Shown: in pieces, positions 36,181-44,881 of the stretch
Layout of the letters: each line of letters starts with the position of its first letter
Position numbering within the stretch: position 1 is the stretch's first letter
Origin: Wenjunlia vitaminophila DSM 41686
Lineage (GTDB): Bacteria > Actinomycetota > Actinomycetes > Streptomycetales > Streptomycetaceae
Length of the DNA stretch: 64,000 bases
NCBI RefSeq assembly: GCF_000380165.1
Contig: NZ_KB904655.1
Location: 53,321-117,320 of the forward strand
Reading direction: 5' to 3'
Position numbers and translations under genes: made by a program
Notes under the pieces: generated by a model
What the model saw: the letters and a program-made list of their open reading frames with translations, nothing else
Databases searched by the model: none
What the model was told of the DNA's origin: nothing

Positions 36181-36893
36181 CCGAGGTTCCGCTCCCGGCG
36201 CCGCCGTTCCACGAGCCCCACCACGGCCTCGATCACCTGGTCCAGGGTGAGGTCGGTGGTGTCGATCTCCACCGCGTCCTCCGCCTTGGCCAGGGGGGAC
36301 ACCTTGCGGCCCGAGTCCGCGGCGTCCCGGCGCACCAGCGCCTCGCGGGTGGCCTCGACCCCGACCGCCCGGGCCCCGGTCAGCTCACCGTTGCGCCGCG
36401 CCGCCCGGGCCTCGGGGGACGCGTTCAGGTAGATCTTGACGGTGGCGTCGGGGACGACGGTGGTGCCGATGTCCCGGCCCTCCACCACGATCCCGCCGGC
36501 GCTCGCGGCGGCTGCCACCGCGGCCCGCTGCAACTCCACCAGGCGGGACCGGACCTCGGGTACCGCGCTGACCGCGCTCACCGCGGCGGTGACCTCCTCG
36601 CTGCGGATCGGGCCGGACACGTCCGCGCCGTCCACACTGATGGTGGGCGCCAGCGGGTCGGTGCCGGACAGCAGCACGGGCTTGCCCGACGCGGTGGCCA
36701 CCGCGACCGGGTCACCGGGGTCGATCTGGTTGGCCAGCATCCACCAGGTCATCGCCCGGTACATCGCCCCGGTGTCCAGGTAGCGCAGACCCAGCTCGGT
36801 CGCCACGGCCCGAGAGGTGCTGGACTTGCCAGTGCCAGAGGGCCCGTCGATGGCGACCACAACCGCGTCCCGCGGCCGACCGGCAGTATCCAC
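36177..36893 (-). CDS. cmk: Cytidylate kinase
   Basis: The 238-residue enzyme phosphorylates CMP and dCMP. It has the P-loop AIDGPSGTGKSSTSRAVA (about residues 14-31), the substrate motif LDTGAMYR, the CMP-binding insert and VEGRDIGTTVVPDA, which is diagnostic. GTG 36893 has GAGAGAGAGGG a little upstream; longer open sequence upstream is unrelated. It heads the cmk-plsC-der unit and lies 253 bases after tyrA; the gap shows no clear promoter or hairpin. Confidence 0.95.
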   Translation of the reverse strand: MDTAGRPRDAVVVAIDGPSGTGKSSTSRAVATELGLRYLDTGAMYRAMTWWMLANQIDPGDPVAVATASGKPVLLSGTDPLAPTISVDGADVSGPIRSEEVTAAVSAVSAVPEVRSRLVELQRAAVAAAASAGGIVVEGRDIGTTVVPDATVKIYLNASPEARAARRNGELTGARAVGVEATREALVRRDAADSGRKVSPLAKAEDAVEIDTTDLTLDQVIEAVVGLVERRRRERNLG

Positions 36894-37146
36894 AGTGAGT
36901 GCCCTCTCTCTCCTTGGCCGCCGTCCGGACCAGTGGCGGGCCCGGCGGGTGATCTCCGGGTCAAGGTTACTGGCAACGTGCCGCCCGACAGCCGCCCGTT
37001 CCCGGCCGCGGAGGCCCCCGGGACCCGGTCCGCCGTCACACCGGTGCCGCCACGCCCCGCCGCACGGTGGGCCGCCGGCCGCTCCCCGCGGCGGCGGGGC
37101 GTTCCGGCAGGCGTCCCCGCCCTGTTCCCGGGCGCGGCCCCGGTGG

Positions 37147-38232
37147 TCAACTCCTGACGTTCCACCCGCGTTCGACGAGCGCGGAGGCCAGCGACGTGGC
37201 GACCGCGGGAGCCACCATGAGCTGGACGAGACCGGCCCGCTGCCCGGTGGAGTGCTCGATCCGCACGTCCTCGATGTTGACCCCGGCGCGGCCCGCGTCC
37301 GCGAAGACCCTGGCCAGTTCGCCGGGGCGGTCCCCGATGAGCACCGCCACGACCTCGTACCTGGCGGGCGCCGTGCCGTGCTTGCCGGGAATCCTGGCCC
37401 GGCCGGCGTTGCCGCGGCGCAGCACGTCCTCGATCCCCGAGACACCGTCGCGCCGCTTGTCCTCGTCGGCGGACTGTAGCTCCCGCAGCGCCCCCACCGT
37501 CCGCTGGAGGTCCTCCGCGAGGTCCGCGAGGACATCGGCGACGGGGCCGGCGTTGGCGGCCAGGATGTCGATCCACATCGCCGGTTCCGAGGCGGCGATC
37601 CTGGTGACGTCCCGAACGCCCTGCCCGGCGAGCCGGACCGCGCTGTCCGCGGCGTGTTCCAGCCGGGCCGCGACCATGCTGGCCAGCAGGTGCGGGGTGT
37701 GGGACACCAGCGCCACCGCCCGGTCGTGCTCGGCGGCGTCCATCACCACCGGCACCGCCCGGCACAGGGCGACCAGTTCCAGCGCCAGGTTGAGGGTGTC
37801 GGTGCTGGTCTCACGGGTCGGGGTGAGCACCCAGGGCCGTCCCTCGAACAGGTCGGGGCTCGCGGCCAGTGGCCCCGACCGCTCCTTGCCCGCCATCGGA
37901 TGGCTGCCGACGTACCGGCTCAGGTCGCAGCCCAGCTCGGCCAGTTCCCTGCCGGGGCCGCCCTTGACGCTCGCCACGTCGAGGTAGCTGTGGGCCAGCC
38001 CCTCGGCCTGGACCTGCGCCAGCGTGCGCCCGACGTGCGCGGGCGGGGCGGCGACCACCGCCAGCTCCACGGGCCCGTCCGGCGCCTCCTCGGTGCCGGC
38101 GCCCAACGCGGAGGCGGTACGCACGGTGGCCTGGTCCCGGTCCCGCAGGTGGACGCTGACCCCGCGGGCGGACAGGGCGAGGGCGATCGAGGTCCCGATC
38201 AGTCCTGTGCCGATGACGGCGGCGGTGCGCAT
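37147..38232 (-). CDS. tyrA: Prephenate dehydrogenase with C-terminal ACT domain
   Basis: The 361-residue enzyme makes 4-hydroxyphenylpyruvate in tyrosine synthesis. It begins with the NAD(P) motif GTGLIGTSIALAL, has SHPMAGKERSG and the catalytic-histidine region VSHTPHLLASM, and ends with an ACT domain (about residues 285-361: RYEVVAVLIGDRPGELARVF) expected to sense tyrosine or other amino acids. ATG 38232 is the first residue of similarity. It follows aroH by 40 bases, so chorismate mutase and prephenate dehydrogenase are made together. Confidence 0.95.
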   Translation of the reverse strand: MRTAAVIGTGLIGTSIALALSARGVSVHLRDRDQATVRTASALGAGTEEAPDGPVELAVVAAPPAHVGRTLAQVQAEGLAHSYLDVASVKGGPGRELAELGCDLSRYVGSHPMAGKERSGPLAASPDLFEGRPWVLTPTRETSTDTLNLALELVALCRAVPVVMDAAEHDRAVALVSHTPHLLASMVAARLEHAADSAVRLAGQGVRDVTRIAASEPAMWIDILAANAGPVADVLADLAEDLQRTVGALRELQSADEDKRRDGVSGIEDVLRRGNAGRARIPGKHGTAPARYEVVAVLIGDRPGELARVFADAGRAGVNIEDVRIEHSTGQRAGLVQLMVAPAVATSLASALVERGWNVRS

Positions 38233-38272
38233 GGTGTGAGTGTGTTCCCGTCGCTCGGTGGTGCCGTGCGGT

Positions 38273-38635
38273 CTACTGGGCGATGTCCCGGCGCAGCCCG
38301 GCCGCGGCCCCCAGGTAGACGTGCGAGATGCCGCCCTTGTCCAGCGGGGTCTCCACATGGGCGAGGATCCGCACCACCCGCGGCATGGCGCCGGGCACGT
38401 CGATCTCCTGGGCGCAGATGAGGGGTACGTCGGTGATCCCTATCTTGCGCGCGCCCACGGCGGGGAAGTCGCTGTGCAGGTCGGGTGTCGCAGTGAACAT
38501 CACACTGATCAGGTCGTCAACGGCGAGGCCGTTGCGCTCGATCATCGCGTTCAGCAGCTCGGAGACCTGCGCGTGCATGTGCTCGGCCGTGTCGCTCTCG
38601 AGCTGGACCGCCCCGCGGACTGCTCGTACCGCCAC
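38273..38635 (-). CDS. aroH: Chorismate mutase, AroH type
   Basis: The 120-residue protein is a monofunctional AroH-class chorismate mutase that converts chorismate to prephenate. It shows VRAVRGAVQLESDTAEHM with the active-site Arg near the N-terminus, FTATPDLHSDFPA, and QEIDVPGAMPRVVRIL containing the catalytic Glu and Arg. GTG 38635 follows AAGGAG by nine bases. It is upstream of tyrA in a two-gene tyrosine branch. The class is a trimeric barrel without feedback domain. Confidence 0.95.
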   Translation of the reverse strand: MAVRAVRGAVQLESDTAEHMHAQVSELLNAMIERNGLAVDDLISVMFTATPDLHSDFPAVGARKIGITDVPLICAQEIDVPGAMPRVVRILAHVETPLDKGGISHVYLGAAAGLRRDIAQ

Positions 38636-38864
38636 TGCGCCACGCTCCTTCTGCTCTGGTCCTCGTCCGGTGACCCGCGGTGACTCCGACCCGCGTTCCG
38701 GTCGGTTCCTCCGCGGTCTGCCGGAAGGTGCTCCCAGCGTAACCAGTCGGGAACGGGCCCGGCCGGGCCGCCCGACCTGCGAGACGGCGGTGACGGAGCG
38801 GGGCAGGAGCTGCCAGGTCCCGCGCCGGGGGTTGCCGGGCCCGGCGCGGCGGTACACCTACCGC

Positions 38865-39227
38865 ATGATCCTTCATCTGGTCCGCCCGGACGAGTGGTCC
38901 AGGCACCCGGAGCGCCCCTACGCCCCCGCCTCGCTGGCCGAGGAGGGCTTCGTGCACTGCTCCCCCGACGAGGCCACGGCGCTGGCGGTCGCGGACTCCC
39001 TCTACCGGGACACGCCCTCCCCGCTGTTGGTGCTGCTGATCGACGAGGCCGCGCTGGACGCCCCGGTGCGCTGGGAGGACCCGGCTCCCTCGCCACCGCC
39101 CGGTTGCCCGCCCGGGGTGCGGTTCCCCCACGTGTACGGCCCGGTCAACCGGACCGCGGTGACCGGGCTGATGCAGGTGCGGCGCGACGCGGAGGGCCGG
39201 TCCGTGGCGCTGGTGCCGTGGGGCTGA
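38865..39227 (+). CDS. DUF952 protein
   Basis: The 120-residue protein matches DUF952: an N-terminal ILHLVRPDEW, EEGFVHCSPDEATALAVADSLY, and FPHVYGPVNRTAV. The family is similar to glutathione-transferase-associated proteins of unknown role and is cytoplasmic. ATG 38865 has no Shine-Dalgarno sequence; TACACC six bases upstream could act as a leaderless -10. It is transcribed divergently from aroH. Confidence 0.85.
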   Translation: MILHLVRPDEWSRHPERPYAPASLAEEGFVHCSPDEATALAVADSLYRDTPSPLLVLLIDEAALDAPVRWEDPAPSPPPGCPPGVRFPHVYGPVNRTAVTGLMQVRRDAEGRSVALVPWG

Positions 39228-39256
39228 GGCCCGCCCGAAGGAGCACCGGGCGCACC

Positions 39257-39281
39257 GTGTGGGCCGGCCCCGTCCGGGTAC
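39257..39281 (+). promoter_or_regulatory. SigB-type promoter of the DUF5709 gene
   Basis: GTGT (39257-39260), 15 bases, GGGTAC (39276-39281), about 80 bases before the start codon. This is the same consensus as in the stress island 12 kb away. Confidence 0.5.
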
Positions 39282-39361
39282 CCGAGACGCAGGGTCGCCA
39301 CCGGCGACGGTGGGCGACCCGTACCAGCGACCGGTGGACCGAGCAGCGGTGGGAGGCGGCT

Positions 39362-39736
39362 GTGGCAGAACACGACCCGGGCCGGAACCCCGAGGAGGAG
39401 GGCATCCCCGACCTCCAGGACGGCACCCCGGAGCAGCAGCAGGCCAGCGACCCGCAGCAGAAGCCGGTGCCCGGCGACGAACCCGTGGCCGTGGACCGCT
39501 GGGGGACCACCGACGTGGAGCAGCGGGCGCACGAGCCGCTCGCAGAGAAGCTCGACGCCGAGGAGCCGGAGGACGACCGGCCCGAGCCGCCCGACGAGGA
39601 GACCGGGGTGCTCGTCGACGACCCCGACTCGCCGTGGCCGCGCAACCAGGACATGTTCACCCGGGGCACCCCACAGCCCGGCATGTCCGCGGAGGAGGCC
39701 GCGGTGCACACCCCGGAGGACCAGGACCGGATCTAG
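39362..39736 (+). CDS. DUF5709-like acidic protein
   Basis: The 124-residue protein is strongly acidic (many Asp, Glu, Gln, Pro) with no hydrophobic core. It contains AVDRWGTTDVEQRAHEPLAEKLDAEEP, typical of DUF5709, a disordered actinobacterial family often found among stress-induced genes. GTG 39362 has GGGAGG five bases upstream. A SigB-type promoter lies upstream, within the DUF952-DUF5709 gap. Its biochemical function is unknown. Confidence 0.75.
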   Translation: MAEHDPGRNPEEEGIPDLQDGTPEQQQASDPQQKPVPGDEPVAVDRWGTTDVEQRAHEPLAEKLDAEEPEDDRPEPPDEETGVLVDDPDSPWPRNQDMFTRGTPQPGMSAEEAAVHTPEDQDRI

Positions 39737-39804
39737 GTGTGTTGTTCAGGGCCTGCCTGATGCATCCCGCCCGGGTCGGGCCCTGTGCGGGCGCCCGGGG
39801 ACGG

Positions 39805-40968
39805 CTACAGGCCGACCTCCCTCATCAGCATGCCGACCTCGGTGATGGTCAGCCGGCGGAGCCAACCCGGCTTCTGGTCGCCGAGGGCGATCGGGCCGAA
39901 CTTGGTGCGCACCAGCCGGTCCACCGGGAAACCGGCCTCGGCGAGCATCCGCCGCACGATGTGTTTGCGGCCCTCGTGCAGGCTGACCTCGACCAGGTAG
40001 TTCCGGCCGACGTTCTCCACCACCCGGAAGCTGTCCGCCCGGGCGAACCCGTCCTCCAGTTCGATGCCTTCCTTCAGGCGCTTGCCCAGGTCCCGCGGGA
40101 TCGGGCCGACGATCGACGCCAGGTAGGTCTTGGTCACCCCGTACCTGGGGTGGGTGAGCCGGTGGGCGAGTTCCCCGTGGTTGGTGAGCAGGATGATGCC
40201 CTCGGTCTCGGTGTCCAGGCGGCCCACGTGGAACAGCCGGGTCTCCCGGTTGGTGACGTAGTCCCCCAGGCACTGGCGACCGTCCGGGTCCTCCATGGTG
40301 GACACCACGCCCTCGGGCTTGTTGAGCGCGAAGAACAGGTGGCCCTGGGTCTCCACGGTCAGCCCGTCCACCTTGATCTCGTCCCGGTCGGGATCGACCC
40401 GCAGCCCCTGTTCACGGACCCGCTGGCCGTTGACCTCCACCCGGCCCCGGTCGATGAGCTCCTCGCAGGCCCGGCGGCTGCCGAGCCCGGCCTGGGCGAG
40501 CACCTTCTGCAGCCGCACCCCTCCGGCCTCGCCGGACTCGCGACGGGGCTGCCGGGCCCGGGCCGACTCCTCCAGTTGCGCCTCGTAGTTGCGGCTCCTG
40601 GCCGGACGCGGGCGCGCCGGTCGGGACGCACCCGAACGCGGCTGGCCCGGCCCCGACTGCTTGGAACGGGGCTGACCCGGCCCCGGCTGGTCGGGACGCT
40701 GCTGGCCCGAACGCGGCTGGTCAGGCCGGGGCTGACCCGAACGCGGCTGGCCCGAACGCGAGCCGTCAGGACGCGGCTGGCCGGGGCGCTGTTCCTTCCA
40801 CCCCCCGCCGGGCGCGCCGTAGCGGCGCTCCTCCGGCCGGGGGGCGCCGGAGGAGCGCCTGCCGCGCTGTCCACCGTCCCGCCGTGGGCCGCCCGCACCG
40901 CCCCGGGAGCCCTGAGAGCCCCGGGAGCCTGACCTGCCGCCGCTGTTCCTGCCGCTGCTTCGCATCAC
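39805..40968 (-). CDS. rluB: 23S rRNA pseudouridine synthase RluB-type
   Basis: The 387-residue protein has a 149-residue N-terminal low-complexity region rich in Gly, Arg, Pro and Gln, then an S4 RNA-binding domain (RLQKVLAQAGLGSRRACEELI), and the pseudouridine synthase domain with catalytic Asp in GRLDTETEGIILLTN (about residue 250). It isomerises uridines in 23S rRNA. Its gene follows scpB by 80 bases, the standard scpA-scpB-rluB order. GTG 40968 or ATG 40965 begins the protein. Confidence 0.93.
   Translation of the reverse strand: MMRSSGRNSGGRSGSRGSQGSRGGAGGPRRDGGQRGRRSSGAPRPEERRYGAPGGGWKEQRPGQPRPDGSRSGQPRSGQPRPDQPRSGQQRPDQPGPGQPRSKQSGPGQPRSGASRPARPRPARSRNYEAQLEESARARQPRRESGEAGGVRLQKVLAQAGLGSRRACEELIDRGRVEVNGQRVREQGLRVDPDRDEIKVDGLTVETQGHLFFALNKPEGVVSTMEDPDGRQCLGDYVTNRETRLFHVGRLDTETEGIILLTNHGELAHRLTHPRYGVTKTYLASIVGPIPRDLGKRLKEGIELEDGFARADSFRVVENVGRNYLVEVSLHEGRKHIVRRMLAEAGFPVDRLVRTKFGPIALGDQKPGWLRRLTITEVGMLMREVGL
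40619..40790. repeat. Imperfect tandem repeats in the rluB N-terminus
   Basis: Imperfect copies of a 15-base unit (CGCGGCTGGCCCGAA-like on the plus strand) encode runs of GQPRS/DQPRS on the minus strand. The encoded segment is Gln/Pro/Arg/Gly/Ser-rich and likely disordered. Confidence 0.7.
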
Positions 40969-41048
40969 TAGTCCGTCGTCGAGTGCCGTGTTCGCTGTCG
41001 CCAGCCGTGGTCGTCGGCCGTGCCCGCCTCGGGTGGCCGTCGGCCGGG

Positions 41049-41723
41049 TCAGCCGTGGTCGGACGCCACCGTCCCCTGGTCGCCCTGGTCGTCCTGGTAG
41101 TCCTCGTGGCCTCGGTCACCCCGTCCGTCCAGGTCGGACAGCTCGGCGGTCACCGCGGTCAGCACCGAGCCCTCGAGGGACTCGGCCTCCACGGCGTCCG
41201 CCTCGGGGAGGAACGGGGCCAGCTCGGGCAGCTCGTCCAGGTCGCGCAGGCCCATCCGCTCCAGGAAGTAGGTGGTCGTCCGGTACAGGATCGCACCTGT
41301 CTCGGGTTCCGTCCCACTCTCCTCGACCAGCCCCCGCTGCAGCAGGGTCCGCACCACCCCGTCACAGTTCACCCCGCGCACCGCGGAGAGCCGGGAGCGG
41401 CTGACCGGCTGCCGGTAGGCGACCACCGCCAGGGTCTCCAGGGCTGCCTGGGTGAGCCTGGCCTGTTGGCCGTCCAGGACGAACCTCTCCACCGCTGCGG
41501 AGTACCCGGGCCGGGTGTAGAACCGCCAGCCGCCGGCGACGAGCCGCAGGTCGAAGCCGCGCCCCTGGGCCGCGTACTCCTCGGACAGCTCCCGCAGCGC
41601 CGCGGCCACCCGGGCGCGGGGCCGCTCCAGGAGCCTGGCCAGGTGCTCCTCGGTGGCCGGCTCGTCCACCACCATGAGCACCGCCTCGAGCGCGGGCTTG
41701 AGTTCGAGGTCGGCGACGGTCAT
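41049..41723 (-). CDS. scpB: Segregation and condensation protein B
   Basis: The 224-residue protein has two winged-helix domains (about 5-85 and 90-165): ALEAVLMVVDEPATEEHLARLL and TQAALETLAVVAYRQPVSRSRLSAVRGVNCDGVVRTLLQRGLV (by position, about 92-134). The C-terminal 50 residues are acidic. ScpB, with ScpA, is the kleisin regulator of the SMC condensin complex. ATG 41723 overlaps the scpA stop codon (ATGA), so expression is coupled. Confidence 0.95.
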   Translation of the reverse strand: MTVADLELKPALEAVLMVVDEPATEEHLARLLERPRARVAAALRELSEEYAAQGRGFDLRLVAGGWRFYTRPGYSAAVERFVLDGQQARLTQAALETLAVVAYRQPVSRSRLSAVRGVNCDGVVRTLLQRGLVEESGTEPETGAILYRTTTYFLERMGLRDLDELPELAPFLPEADAVEAESLEGSVLTAVTAELSDLDGRGDRGHEDYQDDQGDQGTVASDHG

Positions 41724-42691
41724 GTGGGGTCCTCGCTGTCGAATTCGTCCGTGACCACCGGCTGCCCGGCGTCGTCACCGGTCCAGCGGACCCGTAGCTC
41801 GCCCAGCGCCTCCTGCTGGTCGAGTCCCACGACCCGCTCACGGTACAGCTCGAGCAGGGCCAGGAAGCGCGCGACCACGGTGAGGGTGTCCCCGGCGTCC
41901 CGCACCAGCTCGGCGAACGTGGCGACCCGCAGGGTGCGCAGCCTCGCGACCACCAGGTCCGCCTGCTCGCGGACGCTGACCAACGGCGCGTGGATGTGCT
42001 CGACGTACACGGCCGGTCGGGGCTTGGGCAGCATGGCCTTGGCGGCCAGCCTGGCGAGTCCCTCGGGCCCCACGGAGATGACCACGTCCGGCAGGAGCGC
42101 GGCGTGGTGCGGCTCCAGGCCCACGGTGCGGGGGTGGTGCCTCAGCTCCGCGGCCCAGCGCTCCCCCAGGATGGTGGCGACCTGCCGGTAGGCGCGGTAC
42201 TGGAGCAGCCTGGCGAACAGCAGGTCGCGGGCCTCGAGCAGGGCGAGGTCCGCCTCGTCCTCCACCTCGGCGGCGGGCAGCAGCCGGGCCGCCTTCAGGT
42301 CCAGCAGGGTGGCGGCGACCACGAGGAACTCGGTTGCCTGGTCGAGGTCCCAGTCGCTGCCCATCGCCCGGATGTGGGCGAGGAACTCGTCGGTGACCTT
42401 GGACAGCGCCACCTCGGTGACGTCGAGCTTGTGCCTGCCGATGAGTTGCAGCAGCAGGTCGAACGGGCCCTCGAAGTTGTCCAGCCGGACCCGGAACCCG
42501 CCGCTCTCCGGGACGTCCTCCCGAGCCGTCGGCCGCTCCCGCGCGGGGTGCCCGAGCTCTCCTTCCGGCTCCCGCGGCTCTGGCGACCCGGGTGGCTGCG
42601 CGGGCTCGTCCGGCACGGCGGGGGGCACGGGGAGCGCGGGGCCGCGGCCGAGCGGTCGGCGGGGAGCGGGGGGCGGGTGGTGTGTGGGCAT
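41720..42691 (-). CDS. scpA: Segregation and condensation protein A (kleisin)
   Basis: The 323-residue protein has a disordered Pro-rich N-terminal 65 residues and then the kleisin core: FEGPFDLLLQLIGRHKLDVTEVALSKVTDEFL (about 72-105), the central acidic part, and the C-terminal winged helix with AELVRDAGDTLTVVARFLALLELYRE. It bridges SMC heads. ATG 42691 has AGGA five bases upstream. The gene sits 64 bases after the RHH gene in a parA-RHH-scpA-scpB-rluB series. Confidence 0.95.
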   Translation of the reverse strand: MPTHHPPPAPRRPLGRGPALPVPPAVPDEPAQPPGSPEPREPEGELGHPARERPTAREDVPESGGFRVRLDNFEGPFDLLLQLIGRHKLDVTEVALSKVTDEFLAHIRAMGSDWDLDQATEFLVVAATLLDLKAARLLPAAEVEDEADLALLEARDLLFARLLQYRAYRQVATILGERWAAELRHHPRTVGLEPHHAALLPDVVISVGPEGLARLAAKAMLPKPRPAVYVEHIHAPLVSVREQADLVVARLRTLRVATFAELVRDAGDTLTVVARFLALLELYRERVVGLDQQEALGELRVRWTGDDAGQPVVTDEFDSEDPT

Positions 42692-42755
42692 GGTGGTCCT
42701 GGGGTCGCCGGGCGGGACGTCGGGCCCGTCCAGCGCAGCGTAGCCCCGCGGTGGG

Positions 42756-43292
42756 TCAGCGACCCCGAAGGCGGCGGACCAGGATGCTCGCGTCGCCGCG
42801 GGACTCCAGGTCGGCGAGGACCACCGCGACGGCCTCCCGCACGATGCGTCCGCGGTCCACCGCGAGGCCGTGTTCGCCGCGCAGCACCAGGCGGGCGTGC
42901 TCCAGGTCCATCAGTTCCTCGGCGGAGACATAGACCGTGATCTTCTCGTCGTGCCGTTCCCGGCCGCTGGGCCTGCGGTTCGTCGTGCGGCGGCGCCGGG
43001 ACGGCGCCGGAGCGGCCGGCGGCCCGGGCTGCGGGCCCGGCGCGGGAACGGCGGACTGTTGCCCCGGGCCGCCACCGCGCCCGGAGTGCTCTCCCGCCCT
43101 GGCTCCCTGCCCGTCCTGGTTCCGGGGCTCCGCCGGGTCAGTGGGGCTCCCGCCCTCGCCCGCGGAGGCGGGTACGGACCGCAGTCGTTCGGCGGCCGGT
43201 TGGCCGGCCTCGCCGTTGTGCTGGCGCGGCGTTGACTGCAGCGCCATTCCCCCGGTGGTACGGAACAGTTCGTCGGCCCCCGGGAGACTCAC
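42756..43292 (-). CDS. Ribbon-helix-helix-like protein downstream of parA
   Basis: The 178-residue protein has a long disordered N-terminus and a C-terminal 65-residue region KITVYVSAEELMDLEHARL...GRIVREAVAVVLADLES that looks like a ribbon-helix-helix DNA-binding fold (strand KITVYV, then two helices). Its position between a ParA-like ATPase and scpA fits a ParB-like or centromere-binding partner. GTG 43292 overlaps the parA stop by four bases (GTGA); GTG 43304 would overlap by 16. Function is inferred from context. Confidence 0.65.
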   Translation of the reverse strand: MSLPGADELFRTTGGMALQSTPRQHNGEAGQPAAERLRSVPASAGEGGSPTDPAEPRNQDGQGARAGEHSGRGGGPGQQSAVPAPGPQPGPPAAPAPSRRRRTTNRRPSGRERHDEKITVYVSAEELMDLEHARLVLRGEHGLAVDRGRIVREAVAVVLADLESRGDASILVRRLRGR

Positions 43293-44404
43293 TCGGCGTG
43301 GCACCGGGCGAGCACCTCCCTGGCGAGTTGGCGGTAGGCGGCGGCACCGACGGAGTTGGAGGCGTAGGTGGTGATGGGTTCGCCGGCGACCGTGGTCTCC
43401 GGGAAGCGCACCGTGCGGCCGATGACGGTGTGGAAGACGTGGTTGTCGAACGCCTCCACCACCCGGGCCAGCACCTCACGACTGTGCACGGTCCGCGAGT
43501 CGTACATCGTCGCCAGGATGCCGTCGAGCTCGAGTTCCGGGTTGAGCCGCTCCCTGACCTTCTCGATCGTCTCGGTGAGCAACGCGACGCCGCGCAGGGC
43601 GAAGAACTCGCACTCCAGCGGGACGATCACCTTGTGCGCGGCGGTGAGGGCGTTGACCGTGAGCAGCCCGAGGGAGGGCTGGCAGTCGATGACGATGTAG
43701 TCGTAGTCCGGCATCAGCGGCTTGAGCGCCCGTTGCAGCGTGGACTCCCTGGCCACCTCGCTGACGAGCTGCACCTCGGCCGCGGACAGGTCGATGTTGC
43801 TGGGGAGCAGGTCCATCCCCGGAACCGCCGTCTTCAGCAGCACCTCGTCCGCGGCGAGCCCGCGCTCCATCAGCAGGTTGTAGACGGTGATGTCGAGTTC
43901 CATCGGGTTGACCCCGAGGCCGACCGAGAGCGCGCCCTGGGGGTCGAAGTCCACCAGCAGCACCCGCCGGCCGTACTCGGCCAGTGCGGCACCCAGGTTG
44001 ATGGTCGACGTGGTCTTGCCGACTCCGCCCTTCTGGTTGCACATGGCGATGATCTGCGCGGGGCCGTGGTCGGTGACCGGCCCGGGGATCGGGAAGTAGG
44101 GCAGGGGGCGGCCGGTGGGGCCGACGCGCTCCCGACGCTGACGGGCCGCGTCCGGGGCCAGGGTGGCCGCGTACTCCGGGTCGGGCTCGTACTCGGCGTC
44201 CGGGTCGTAGAGGCCACCGTCGCTGAACTCGGTGTCGTACCCCATGAATCGGGGGTGCTCCTCACCATGACCGTCCGCGCCGTGGCCGGCGGTCACTCGT
44301 GCGTGGTCCGCTTGCTGTTGGGCCGTGAACGTCCGGACCGCGACAGAAGCGACTGCGTGCAGTCCTGGTTGACCACCCTCGGGAGCAAATGTCGACTCAT
44401 TCAC
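43289..44404 (-). CDS. ParA/Soj-like ATPase
   Basis: The 371-residue protein has an N-terminal extension of about 115 residues, then the deviant Walker A motif CNQKGGVGKTT (about residues 121-130), VDFDPQGALSVGLG and a DCQPSLGLLT Walker B region. This is the Soj/ParA family of dynamic segregation ATPases. It is not beside dnaA/gyrB or parB, so it is the second ParA of the genome type seen in actinobacteria, associated with scpAB. GTG 44404 has AAGGAGGT ten bases upstream. The extension is poorly conserved and acidic. Confidence 0.9.
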   Translation of the reverse strand: MNESTFAPEGGQPGLHAVASVAVRTFTAQQQADHARVTAGHGADGHGEEHPRFMGYDTEFSDGGLYDPDAEYEPDPEYAATLAPDAARQRRERVGPTGRPLPYFPIPGPVTDHGPAQIIAMCNQKGGVGKTTSTINLGAALAEYGRRVLLVDFDPQGALSVGLGVNPMELDITVYNLLMERGLAADEVLLKTAVPGMDLLPSNIDLSAAEVQLVSEVARESTLQRALKPLMPDYDYIVIDCQPSLGLLTVNALTAAHKVIVPLECEFFALRGVALLTETIEKVRERLNPELELDGILATMYDSRTVHSREVLARVVEAFDNHVFHTVIGRTVRFPETTVAGEPITTYASNSVGAAAYRQLAREVLARCHAE

Positions 44405-44476
44405 AAGTCGTCTTACCTCCTTGGTGACCAGGAAACTTCTAGATTGGTCAGCGAGACACCATGCCGACGGTTGGCG

Positions 44477-44506
44477 ACTCTATGGCGTGTCGGGCGTTTG
44501 CAGCAA
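44477..44506 (-). promoter_or_regulatory. Promoter of the parA-like gene
   Basis: On the minus strand TTGCTG (44506-44501), 18 bases, TAGAGT (44482-44477). The predicted start gives a leader of about 65 bases to GTG 44404. Confidence 0.4.
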
Positions 44507-44693
44507 CACAATCCGGCGGACAAGGCACGATGTGTCGGCAACCGAACAAGCTTCTGTCAAGGGCGTAAGGCGTGCAACCGCGAAGTTTCATGGTCGCACG
44601 AAACGGGGAAACCACCACGCACTACGCATGGCGGCGGTCCGGGGTCGGCCCTGTGTGATCCCTACATCAGCGGTGAGTATCCGTAAACCGATA

Positions 44694-44737
44694 TTGGCGC
44701 CATGCCCCGATCGAGTTGACCGGGAACATGGCGCCAA
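44694..44737. repeat. 11-base inverted repeat (TTGGCGCCATG arms)
   Basis: TTGGCGCCATG at 44694-44704 is matched by its exact complement at 44727-44737, with 22 bases between. Each arm is itself centred on the palindrome GGCGCC. It may be a terminator for ald (145 bases downstream of its stop) or a protein-binding site. Confidence 0.6.
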
Positions 44738-44881
44738 GTCGCCGTCCACGCACGATGACGTAACTGAGAAGTCGTCATATCACCTCAGTGACATGAATCG
44801 TCACACCCCGCTCACCCGGGGACGGGTGCCGTCACTCCGCGGAGCACGTTCCTCCGCGGCACCACCGCACCCGGGCCGCCC

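Larger units (their letters stand above)
44405..44881. other. 477-base region between parA-like and ald
   Basis: This lower-G+C gap carries the parA promoter at 44477-44506, an 11-base inverted repeat at 44694-44737, and shorter palindromes TGACG/CGTCA near 44756-44777 and GTGAC/GTCAC near 44788-44804. It is downstream of ald and upstream of the parA-like gene. I see no open frame with codon bias. Confidence 0.5.
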
